DNA of 64,000 nucleotides, taken from positions 62,001 to 126,000 of the forward strand of contig NZ_JAAOIX010000005.1 in NCBI RefSeq assembly GCF_011440395.1. Direction: 5' to 3'. The notes below the pieces were generated by a model. It was not told the DNA's origin, ran no database searches, and saw only the letters and a program-made list of their open reading frames with translations. The translations under genes and the position numbers were made by a program. This DNA comes from Pseudomaricurvus alcaniphilus (lineage in GTDB: Bacteria > Pseudomonadota > Gammaproteobacteria > Pseudomonadales > Cellvibrionaceae). This document shows positions 57,105 through 64,000 of this stretch, one piece after another (position 1 is the stretch's first letter; every line of letters begins with the position of its first letter).

Positions 57105-57118
57105 TTAACCTGTTAACT
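57105..57118. promoter_or_regulatory. candidate HpaR operator 1 (hpaE side)
   Basis: TTAACCTGTTAACT, an inverted repeat TTAAC-CT-GTTAA, 36 bases from the hpaE start. It matches operator 2 at 13 of 14 bases. HpaR of E. coli W is known to bind two operators at its catabolic promoters; this assignment is inferred. Confidence 0.6.
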
Positions 57119-57199
57119 ATTAGAAACGAATGCTCGCATAAAAACAAGCTTTTTTACCCATTAAAAACCAACACAAAGCTTTATATTGAATATTTTTAA

Positions 57200-57213
57200 T
57201 TAACGTGTTAACT
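57200..57213. promoter_or_regulatory. candidate HpaR operator 2 (hpaG side)
   Basis: TTAACGTGTTAACT, the second palindromic site, 113 bases before the hpaG start and 95 bases from operator 1. One operator per divergent promoter is a plausible layout. Confidence 0.6.
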
Positions 57214-57326
57214 TTAATGCAGATGTAAATTCACCCTTAATCCTTCCAGTAACCAGAACCGCCAGCAGCAGGCCGGAGCCCAACAGCCGCGCCCCAGACC
57301 CTCAGCCCGGCACAGGAGTTTTTAAC

Positions 57327-58193
57327 ATGCGATTTGTCAGCTACACCCACAATGGCCTGCCATCCTGGGGCGCACTGCCCGGTAACAACGACAGGATTGT
57401 CGATTTGGGCACTCGCCTGGGCGGCGACCTCAAGGCCGCCATCAGTGAAAACCGTCTCGCGGCCGCCGCCACAATGGCGCGGGAACAGCAGCCAGAGCTG
57501 GCGCTGGCGGAAGTGGAATTACAGATTCCGATTCCCAACCCGGGGAAAATTGCCTGTATCGGCGTCAACTACGCCAATCGCAATGCAGAGTACAAGGACG
57601 GCTCAGAGGCGCCGAAGTACCCCAGCTTGTTTATGCGCACCGCGGACAGCTTCACCAGTCACAACCAACCCCTGTGGCGGCCGCCAGAATCCGAGCAACT
57701 GGATTACGAAGGGGAAATTGTTATTATTATTGGCAAAGCCGGCCGTCGCATCAGGGAAGCCGACGCCTACGAGCACATTGCCGGCTTGACCATCATGAAT
57801 GAAGGCACGTTGCGCGACTGGGTTCGCCACGCCAAATTCAATGTCACCCAGGGCAAGAATTTTATCAACTCCGGTGCTATTGGCCCGTGGATGGTCAGCG
57901 CCGATGAATTCAGTGCCGAGCAATATGAGAATATGCGGGTCACCACCCGTGTCAACGGTGAGACTCGCCAGGACGACACCACCGCCAGCATGATGTTTCC
58001 GTTTCGCTATATAATCAGCTACTGTTCAAAATTCTTTCACCTGCAGCCCGGCGATGTCATTGCCACCGGCACCCCCAACGGTGCCGGTGCACGTTTTGAC
58101 CCACCCAAATACCTGCAGCCTGGCGATACGGTCGAAGTCGAAGTGGCGGGGGTCGGCACCCTGGTCAACGGAGTAATTGATGAGCCCCTCTGA
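57327..58193 (+). CDS. hpaG: FAH-family isomerase/decarboxylase of homoprotocatechuate degradation
   Basis: 288 residues of the fumarylacetoacetate hydrolase family. Metal-binding region in YEGEIVIIIGKAG, with IACIGVNYANRN and DVIATGTPNGAGA. In the pathway HpaG decarboxylates and isomerises the open-chain acid. E. coli HpaG is a 429-residue fusion of two such units; this gene holds one, so either it does both steps or the second unit is elsewhere. AGGAG precedes the ATG. Confidence 0.85.
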   Translation: MRFVSYTHNGLPSWGALPGNNDRIVDLGTRLGGDLKAAISENRLAAAATMAREQQPELALAEVELQIPIPNPGKIACIGVNYANRNAEYKDGSEAPKYPSLFMRTADSFTSHNQPLWRPPESEQLDYEGEIVIIIGKAGRRIREADAYEHIAGLTIMNEGTLRDWVRHAKFNVTQGKNFINSGAIGPWMVSADEFSAEQYENMRVTTRVNGETRQDDTTASMMFPFRYIISYCSKFFHLQPGDVIATGTPNGAGARFDPPKYLQPGDTVEVEVAGVGTLVNGVIDEPL

Positions 58194-58701
58194 AAAGAGC
58201 AAAAAACTGGCGCCCCTAAGGCCGGTAACCAACGACACGGAGCACCTGCGCCAGTTTGATCGCTCGCTGCCGATGTCGCTGTTAAAAGCCCGGGAAGCGG
58301 TCATGAAGAAATTCATGCCGGCGCTAAAAGCCCACGAACTTACCTCCCAGCAATGGCGGGTTATTCGCGCGCTGGAACAGCGCGGCGACATGGAAGTCTC
58401 GGAGCTGTCGGACGTGTGCTACATCCTTAAACCCAGCATGTCACGCATCGTGCAAAACCTGCAGGCCCGGGGCCTGATCGAGCGGCGCGGCAATAGCGAA
58501 GACCGGCGCCGCTCGACCATGGCGCTCACCGACTCCGGCCGCGTGTTGTTTGAAAAAATCGCGCCGGCGTCCATCGAGCGCTACCAATATATCACCGAGA
58601 AATTTGGCTACGGCAAGCTGGAGTTGCTCTACGAACTGCTGGACGAGCTGGTCGCCACCCTGTCCAAAGACGATGACAAGCAAGACGATGACAAATCATA
58701 A
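58180..58701 (+). CDS. hpaR: homoprotocatechuate degradation regulator HpaR (MarR family)
   Basis: 173-residue MarR-type repressor. Winged helix with LTSQQWRVIRALEQ, DVCYILKPSMSRIVQNLQ (recognition helix) and NSEDRRRSTMALTD (wing). Its start overlaps the hpaG end by 14 bases; GGAG lies before ATG 58180. Known HpaR represses the hpa genes until an aromatic acid binds. The C-terminal KDDDKQDDDKS comes from a small tandem repeat. Confidence 0.9.
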   Translation: MSPSEKSKKLAPLRPVTNDTEHLRQFDRSLPMSLLKAREAVMKKFMPALKAHELTSQQWRVIRALEQRGDMEVSELSDVCYILKPSMSRIVQNLQARGLIERRGNSEDRRRSTMALTDSGRVLFEKIAPASIERYQYITEKFGYGKLELLYELLDELVATLSKDDDKQDDDKS

Positions 58702-58711
58702 GGCGTACACA

Positions 58712-60169
58712 ATGGAATCCATTTCAGACTCGCAACTGTTTCAAAACGGCAGTTTCGTCGACGGTCAGTGGCTGAAGTCCGACCACACCTTCGCCGTGAG
58801 CAACCCGGCCACCGGGGCCGAGCTTTGCACCCTCAGTGACGCCAGCGTCACCGACACCGAGCGCGCCGTCAGCGCCGCCGCTGCCGCCCTGCCCGGCTGG
58901 CGCGGGAAAACCGCGAAAGAGCGCGCCAATATTCTGCGCCGCTGGTTCGATTTGATTATGCAACACCAGGACGAGCTGGCCGCCATCCTGACCGCGGAGC
59001 AAGGCAAGCCGCTGGCCGAAGCCAAGGGTGAAATCGCCTACGGGGCCAACTACGTGGAGTGGTTCGCCGAAGAGGCCAAGCGCGTTTACGGCGACACCAT
59101 ACCCCACGCCAATTCCAACTCTCGCATCGTGGTGATCAAGCAGCCCGTCGGCGTGGTGTCCGCCATTACCCCGTGGAATTTCCCCAATGCCATGATCGCC
59201 CGCAAAGCAGCTCCGGCCCTCGCCGCCGGCTGTACTTTTATCGTCAAGGCCGCCCATGAAACCCCGCTCTCGGCCCTGGCCCTGGCCGGGCTGGCCAAGT
59301 TGGCGGGCGTACCCGACGGCGTCTTCAATGTACTGGTAAGCACCCGCTCGCAAGAGGTTGGCGCGGTGCTGACCAGTGACCCCCGCATCGCCAAGTTCTC
59401 GTTCACCGGTTCCACCGCAGTGGGCAAGATACTGTTGGCGCAATGCGCCAGCACCGTCAAAAAGACCTCCATGGAACTGGGTGGCAACGCCCCCTTTATC
59501 GTCTTTAACGATGCCGACCTGGACGCCGCAGTCAAGGGCGCCATGGCGTCCAAATACCGCAACGCCGGGCAGACCTGCGTCTGCACCAACCGATTACTGG
59601 TGCAAAGTGATATCTACCCGGCCTTTGCCGCCAAGCTGGTCGCTGCAGTCGGGCAGTTGAAGGTCGGCTCCGGCAGCGAGGCCGGCACCGATATCGGCCC
59701 CCTGATCAACGAGAAGGCGGCGGCGAATGTGCGCGACCTGATTGCCAGTGCTGTGGCCGATGGTGCCAGCGTGTTGACCGATGCTGACAACAACCCCGGG
59801 GGCAGCTGTTTTGTCGCCCCCACAGTGCTCGGGGATGTATCGCCGCGCATGCGCGTAGCCACCGATGAGATTTTTGGCCCGGTGGCGCCACTGATCAAAT
59901 TCGACACCGAAGCGGAAGCCATTGCCCTGGCCAACGACACCAACGTCGGCCTGGCGTCTTATATCTACACTCGTGATATCGGCCGCGTGTGGCGGGTCTC
60001 GGAAGCGCTGGAGTACGGCATCGTCGGCATCAACGAAGGGCTGATCTCCAATGAAATGGCACCGTTTGGTGGCTTCAAGGAGTCCGGCATGGGCCGCGAG
60101 GGATCCAAATACGGTATCGAAGATTATCTGGAGATTAAATACCTGTGTATGGGGGGGATTGATAGCTGA
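58712..60169 (+). CDS. NAD-dependent succinate-semialdehyde dehydrogenase
   Basis: 485-residue aldehyde dehydrogenase of the GabD/SSADH type. Catalytic glutamate in MELGGNAPFIVF, cysteine in GQTCVCTNR, and the SSADH-type end FGGFKESGMGREGSKYG. It oxidises succinate semialdehyde, released by HpaI, to succinate. The frame extends into hpaR in another reading; ATG 58712 with AAGG upstream is the better start. Third gene of hpaG-hpaR-gabD. Confidence 0.9.
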   Translation: MESISDSQLFQNGSFVDGQWLKSDHTFAVSNPATGAELCTLSDASVTDTERAVSAAAAALPGWRGKTAKERANILRRWFDLIMQHQDELAAILTAEQGKPLAEAKGEIAYGANYVEWFAEEAKRVYGDTIPHANSNSRIVVIKQPVGVVSAITPWNFPNAMIARKAAPALAAGCTFIVKAAHETPLSALALAGLAKLAGVPDGVFNVLVSTRSQEVGAVLTSDPRIAKFSFTGSTAVGKILLAQCASTVKKTSMELGGNAPFIVFNDADLDAAVKGAMASKYRNAGQTCVCTNRLLVQSDIYPAFAAKLVAAVGQLKVGSGSEAGTDIGPLINEKAAANVRDLIASAVADGASVLTDADNNPGGSCFVAPTVLGDVSPRMRVATDEIFGPVAPLIKFDTEAEAIALANDTNVGLASYIYTRDIGRVWRVSEALEYGIVGINEGLISNEMAPFGGFKESGMGREGSKYGIEDYLEIKYLCMGGIDS

Positions 60170-60208
60170 ACAGTTGTTTTTCAGTAGCCGCGGCCGCACC
60201 CCCACTGC

Positions 60209-61609
60209 TCATCCACGGCTCTGCCTCGCGCCAGAGCAGACCAACTGCAGTGGTGCCCGGTCGGCAACGTGGTAGCTGCGCTCTGTCTGAACACGGGCAC
60301 GGGCCGGCAGCACCCGGCTCACAACCTCACCAAAGCCAATCCGCGCCGCCCCCGCCCGCTGGCAATATGCACGCACAAGGATACTGTCGCCGTCTTCGAT
60401 AAAGGTGCGAGTCTCACCGTTGCTCAGGTAGACAGCCTCCTTGCCGCCGCGACTCAACTCCAGCATTGAACCGGCCTCTTCATGGGCCGGCCCGGATTGA
60501 GGGCCGCTGCCAAACAGGTCGCCAGGGCGCAGATTGCAGCCATTGACCGTGTGGTGTGCGACCATCTGGGCAATGGTCCAGTAGGCATGGGCAAAACAGG
60601 ATTGCGCAAAAGACTCCGGCACCTGGCCGGCGGCGCGCATCTTGCTGGTCTGGATCAACACCTGCAGATTGATATCGATACCACCAGCAGTGCTGTTGGC
60701 GGTCGACGTCAAATAGGGCATTGACTCCGGATCGCCCTCCGAGCGGGCCAGCGGCGCCCGATAGGGGGCCAGGGCCTCCATGGTCACTACCCAGGGCGAT
60801 AACGTGGAGGCGAAGTTTTTCGACAGAAACGGCCCCAGCGGCTGATACTCCCAGGCTTGGATATCCCGCGCCGACCAGTCATTTAACAGGCACACCCCAA
60901 ACACATGCTGCTCCGCGGCCGCAATGGGGATCGGCTCGCCCAGCTCGTTGCCAGGGCCGATAAAAACACCCACTTCGAGGGCGTGATCCAGCCACTGGCA
61001 AGGCCCGAAGCCCGGCTCGGCCGCCTCCGCTCCCCGGGTTTGGCCGCAGGGCCGATGGAACCCCTGGCCTGATACCTGGATACTCGATGCCCGCCCGTGG
61101 AAGCCGACCGGCATCCACTTGTAGTTGGGCTGCAGCGGGTTATCCGGGCGGCACAGGGCCCCCGCACGGGCAGCGTGGTGCAGTGAGGTATTAAAATTGG
61201 TGTAATCACCTATTTGGCAGGGCAAGCTGAATTCGGCCTCGGCCTGGGGCACCAGGTAGGGCGCCAGAGCCTCGGCCAGGGGCGCGCCGCGCCGCAGGCC
61301 CCGGGACAGGGCCAGGCGCAGGGCCGACCAGGACTCGGCCCCCATGGCCATAAAGGTATTGAGGCTGGGCTGGGCACAAGCCTCCGCTGCTGTCCGGGCA
61401 AGCCCGGTAAACAGACCCGCGCTACTGCCGGCCCCCAGATCCACAATCTGTTCGCCAATGGCAACCCCGCCGCGAAAAGCCTCAGCGCTGCCCCGGCGCC
61501 GAAACTGGGCAAAAGGCAGGTTCTGGATCGGGAAATCGCAACCGGGACTGTTGGCTGACGCCACCCAGCTGGTCAAAGCAGAGGCATGGGTCTCATTGAG
61601 TCTCATCAT
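60209..61609 (-). CDS. fahA: fumarylacetoacetase
   Basis: 466-residue hydrolase, last step of the homogentisate route, splitting fumarylacetoacetate to fumarate and acetoacetate. N-terminal domain (NLPFAQFRRRG, IGEQIVDLG) and catalytic domain with DYTNFNTSLHHA, GRASSIQVSG, LEVGVFIGPGNELG, NDWSARDIQAWEYQPLGPF and GDSILVRAYC. Preceded by a metallo-beta-lactamase-fold gene on the same strand. No homogentisate dioxygenase is in the window. Confidence 0.93.
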   Translation of the reverse strand: MMRLNETHASALTSWVASANSPGCDFPIQNLPFAQFRRRGSAEAFRGGVAIGEQIVDLGAGSSAGLFTGLARTAAEACAQPSLNTFMAMGAESWSALRLALSRGLRRGAPLAEALAPYLVPQAEAEFSLPCQIGDYTNFNTSLHHAARAGALCRPDNPLQPNYKWMPVGFHGRASSIQVSGQGFHRPCGQTRGAEAAEPGFGPCQWLDHALEVGVFIGPGNELGEPIPIAAAEQHVFGVCLLNDWSARDIQAWEYQPLGPFLSKNFASTLSPWVVTMEALAPYRAPLARSEGDPESMPYLTSTANSTAGGIDINLQVLIQTSKMRAAGQVPESFAQSCFAHAYWTIAQMVAHHTVNGCNLRPGDLFGSGPQSGPAHEEAGSMLELSRGGKEAVYLSNGETRTFIEDGDSILVRAYCQRAGAARIGFGEVVSRVLPARARVQTERSYHVADRAPLQLVCSGARQSRG

Positions 61610-61675
61610 TGGCGCCCTTTCCTGGCCCAGTGTTTTGGCGGCAGCGGCAGGCGTTGGGCCTGCCGCTGAATACGG

Positions 61676-62638
61676 TCAACCTTGCAGCTGATCCCATACT
61701 TGCAGATCCCGCTCTGCAGTCCAGATCCGCGGCCAGTCAATACCGTCAAACTCGTCCCACAGCCGCTGCACATCAAACGGCAGGCAGTGTTCAAAGATCG
61801 GCCACATACCAAACTTGGGGCCCAGGTGGGCGTGGGTGGCCTCGAACGCTTGCTTGAGCGTGCCGCCGGCGCGATGCACTTCACCGACCTTTTCGATCAT
61901 CCCCAAAAGAAAACCGCGGGTCTGTTCAATGGCCGCATCGACTTCGGCGCGACCGCGAGCAACCTTGCCGCGGCCACCGACTATCGCCTCCGCCTGGAAG
62001 GCTTTGACCTGATCCAGGGTGCCGCTCGACCAGTCCATATGGAAGGCATCGCCGGTATAGAGTGCCGCTTCGGCTTCCACCAGGTCGCCGGCAAACAGCA
62101 CCTTGCTCTGCGGCAGCCAGGCGACAATGTCACCGGCGGTGTGACCACGGCCGCAATACTGCAGAATCAGGCTGCCGCGATCGCCCCCCAGGGGAATCTC
62201 CAGGCGATCGTTGAAGACAATATCGGGATGGGTCAAACCCGGAATGCCCTCGGGTTCGCGGAACAGGCGCGGCATGCGGCCAAACTCGCTGTCCCAGTCC
62301 TGCTTGCCGCGCTCCTCGATCAGGAATTTGGTTTTTTCATGGGCGATAATGGATTCCGCCTCGAAGGCGGAGGCACCCAGTACCCGCACCGCGTGGTAGT
62401 GGGACAGCACCAGGTACTTGATGGGCTTGTCGGTGTGCTCGCGCAATTTGACCAACCAGTCACGGGCGGCTTTGGGGGTCGCGCGCGCCTCGAAGGCGAT
62501 CAGGAAATCCTCCGCTTCGATGGCGCCCACATTGGGGTCACCCTCGGCGGTCAGGGCATAGACCCCGTCGGCGAGAACTTCCAGGGTTTCCTGCTTATCG
62601 CCCAGGTCGGCGGAGGATGCAAATGCTTTCTTGGACAT
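61676..62638 (-). CDS. degenerate metallo-beta-lactamase-fold protein
   Basis: 320 residues of the MBL fold. The usual HxHxDH metal motif reads HYHAVR, so the Asp and His of the second metal site are missing; GRGHTAGD and FAGDLVE keep later ligands. It could be a one-metal or non-hydrolytic form. It lies between fahA and DUF2783 on the same strand, likely co-transcribed with the FAD monooxygenase, so probably part of an aromatic-acid route; role unknown. Confidence 0.8.
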   Translation of the reverse strand: MSKKAFASSADLGDKQETLEVLADGVYALTAEGDPNVGAIEAEDFLIAFEARATPKAARDWLVKLREHTDKPIKYLVLSHYHAVRVLGASAFEAESIIAHEKTKFLIEERGKQDWDSEFGRMPRLFREPEGIPGLTHPDIVFNDRLEIPLGGDRGSLILQYCGRGHTAGDIVAWLPQSKVLFAGDLVEAEAALYTGDAFHMDWSSGTLDQVKAFQAEAIVGGRGKVARGRAEVDAAIEQTRGFLLGMIEKVGEVHRAGGTLKQAFEATHAHLGPKFGMWPIFEHCLPFDVQRLWDEFDGIDWPRIWTAERDLQVWDQLQG

Positions 62639-62662
62639 GATGCTGTACCTTTTGGTTGTGAA

Positions 62663-62899
62663 CTATTGGTTGGTAAAGGCGGTATGGCTCCCGGCGTCCC
62701 TCGGGCGAGCGTATTGAAAAGCCTGCCGCAGCACCGTTATATCGCCAATATGATTGGCCAGAATCAGGATCAACCTGGCGTTTAGTTTTTGGCTCTCGTC
62801 ATCGGACAGCCCGGCGTGCAGTTCAATCAACTCCTGGTAAAAGTCATCCGGGCTATTGATGCGCAAGTCGGTCTGCAAATTGTCACTGTGAACAGTCAT
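62663..62899 (-). CDS. DUF2783 family small protein
   Basis: 78 residues, helical, with DDFYQELIELHAGLSDDESQ and NARLILILANHIGDITVLRQA. Matches the small DUF2783 family that I know beside FAD monooxygenase and MBL genes in aromatic clusters. ATG 62899 with AGGAG just upstream. Possibly an assembly or regulatory partner of the monooxygenase; not known. Confidence 0.75.
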   Translation of the reverse strand: MTVHSDNLQTDLRINSPDDFYQELIELHAGLSDDESQKLNARLILILANHIGDITVLRQAFQYARPRDAGSHTAFTNQ

Positions 62900-62930
62900 G
62901 GCTCCTGTCTCCCCAGGGTTGCTATTGATT

Positions 62931-64000
62931 TCATGCCTGCGCCGTTGCCTTGCGCAAGGCCTGCTGCACCTGCTGCGCATCAAACTGGCGCCAGCGCCCG
63001 GCCACATGCTGGTCGGGGCGAATCAGGTAAAAGGTTCCGGGACGGGCATCGTAGTGTTTGGCCACCAGCCCCTGCTGGTCCACCAGCCCGGCACTGCCGC
63101 GCGTGCGCACGACGATCACCTCAACCGGCAGTGAACCCTGGGCCAATGCCTCTGCCCCGCGAAAGTCTTCATCTTCGGCGGCGAAGTACAAGCCTTTGAA
63201 GGTCCAGCCCAGCTGTTCCAGCAGCCAGCTGTCCTTGCCATCCAGCTGTACCGGAGCATCCATACAGGCAGCACCGGGGCGCTGCTTGGGGCTGAAGTCG
63301 TCAGTATCGGAAGTATTCAACGGTGACTGGTCCAGCACACAGGGCACCGACAGGCGGCCACTGTTGACCAGCGCCCGGGCGAAGGGCAGCTCCCGCGACA
63401 ACTCCAGGCAAGCGTCGCGAAAAAACCGGCTCACTTTGGTTTTTGGCGTCATGAAGTCAGTGCTGCGGGACGAATTGAGAATGTTCTCGTTGGCCGCGCA
63501 GATGCGCTCGTCGTCATAGGTGTTGAGCAACTCTGGCGGCGCCAGCCCCTGCAGGACATAGGCAATTTTCCAGGCCAGGTTGTCTGCGTCCTGCAGGCCG
63601 CCATTGGCGCCGCGGGCACCAAAAGGCGACACCAGGTGGGCTGCATCACCGGCAAAAATCACCCGGTTATGGACAAAGTTTTTCATCTTCAGGCAAGAGA
63701 AAGTGTAGATGCTCACCCACTCGTAGTCGAACTCCACATCCGGGCCAATAAACGCCCGCACTTTTTTGTCGACGTTTTCCGGCTGCATGGCCTCTGTGCG
63801 ATCGATATCCCAACCCAGCTGGAAATCCAGCCGCCAGACATCATCCGGCTGCTTGTGCATGAGCGAGGTTTGGCCCGGATTAAACGGCGGATCAAACCAG
63901 AAGCGACGCTCTGCCGGAAAATCCGCTTTCATGCGCACATCGGCGATCAGGAAGTTATCTTCAAATATACGCCCCTCGAAACCGAGCCCCAACAGTGCCC
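62931..64000 (-). CDS. FAD-dependent aromatic monooxygenase (partial)
   Basis: C-terminal part, 356 codons, of a class A flavin hydroxylase like MhpA or 3-hydroxyphenylacetate 6-hydroxylase; the N-terminal FAD GxGxxG motif lies outside. Seen: FAGDAAHLVSPFGARGANGG (the GD motif binding FAD) and the thioredoxin-like C-terminal domain. With fahA downstream, formation of homogentisate from a hydroxyphenylacetate is plausible but unproven. Frame stays open to the window edge. Confidence 0.88.
   Translation of the reverse strand, partial: ALLGLGFEGRIFEDNFLIADVRMKADFPAERRFWFDPPFNPGQTSLMHKQPDDVWRLDFQLGWDIDRTEAMQPENVDKKVRAFIGPDVEFDYEWVSIYTFSCLKMKNFVHNRVIFAGDAAHLVSPFGARGANGGLQDADNLAWKIAYVLQGLAPPELLNTYDDERICAANENILNSSRSTDFMTPKTKVSRFFRDACLELSRELPFARALVNSGRLSVPCVLDQSPLNTSDTDDFSPKQRPGAACMDAPVQLDGKDSWLLEQLGWTFKGLYFAAEDEDFRGAEALAQGSLPVEVIVVRTRGSAGLVDQQGLVAKHYDARPGTFYLIRPDQHVAGRWRQFDAQQVQQALRKATAQA

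Noticed and set aside
58550-58711. N-terminal extension of the succinate-semialdehyde dehydrogenase
   Set aside because: It lies in another frame of hpaR and has no aldehyde dehydrogenase sequence; ATG 58712 has its own binding site.

Overview
The window reads as chromosome of a marine, probably Cellvibrionales-like or Pseudomonas-related gammaproteobacterium. The block argG-motY-pyrC-rnt-bfd-bfr keeps the gene order I know from Pseudomonas aeruginosa, without the peroxiredoxin gene expected after rnt. Other pointers are a sodium-motor flagellar protein (MotY), an NhaD Na+/H+ antiporter, cbb3 oxidase under an ANR/FNR site, and the ydbH-ynbE-ydbL envelope operon. No rRNA, tRNA, prophage or CRISPR array was recognised.

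Layout. 1-8 kb: end of the ccoNO operon, argG, motY, pyrC, rnt, and iron storage (bfd with a Fur site, bfr). 8-18.5 kb: an aminotransferase, small hypotheticals, a methyltransferase, an acyltransferase, prfC, an SDR, a MATE pump and a glycerate-kinase-like protein. 18.6-24.6 kb: a nitrate uptake island with a porin and nrtABD behind a sigma-54-type promoter and a leader terminator, then a membrane-anchored NIT-domain nitrate sensor. 24.9-31.7 kb: rimI with a cryptic HolD-like psi gene, nhaD, leuA with a leucine-rich leader peptide and attenuator-like stems, and a YbiT-type ABC-F protein. 31.8-35.2 kb: a secreted Cys protein, a CorA-type transporter fused to a voltage-sensor-like domain, a MITE and an oxidoreductase. 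35.3-47.1 kb: ydbH-ynbE-ydbL, a histidine phosphatase, a heat-shock chaperone, a DksA-like protein, a DUF21 protein, a lytic transglycosylase, glutathione peroxidase and a DASH cryptochrome. 47.3-52.2 kb: a MarR / siderophore-reductase / PepSY operon, an MFS pump and MscS.

52.3-64 kb is aromatic-acid catabolism. A divergent homoprotocatechuate meta-cleavage cluster (hpaE, a two-subunit LigA/LigB-type dioxygenase, hpaF, hpaH, hpaI; then hpaG, hpaR and a succinate-semialdehyde dehydrogenase) can take 3,4-dihydroxyphenylacetate to pyruvate and succinate. It carries two matched palindromes in the divergent promoter region. Next to it, on the opposite strand, is a homogentisate-type set: an FAD monooxygenase, DUF2783, a degenerate metallo-beta-lactamase-fold protein and fumarylacetoacetase.

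Non-coding structure is rich. A MITE-like family has three copies (15.5, 39.0 and 47.2 kb) with CCTAATTAC-type ends and 8-bp target duplications. A second MITE at 34.0 kb has perfect 18-bp ends flanked by CTAG. A nested palindrome sits after rnt, and many short tandem arrays (11-20 bp units) sit at gene ends.
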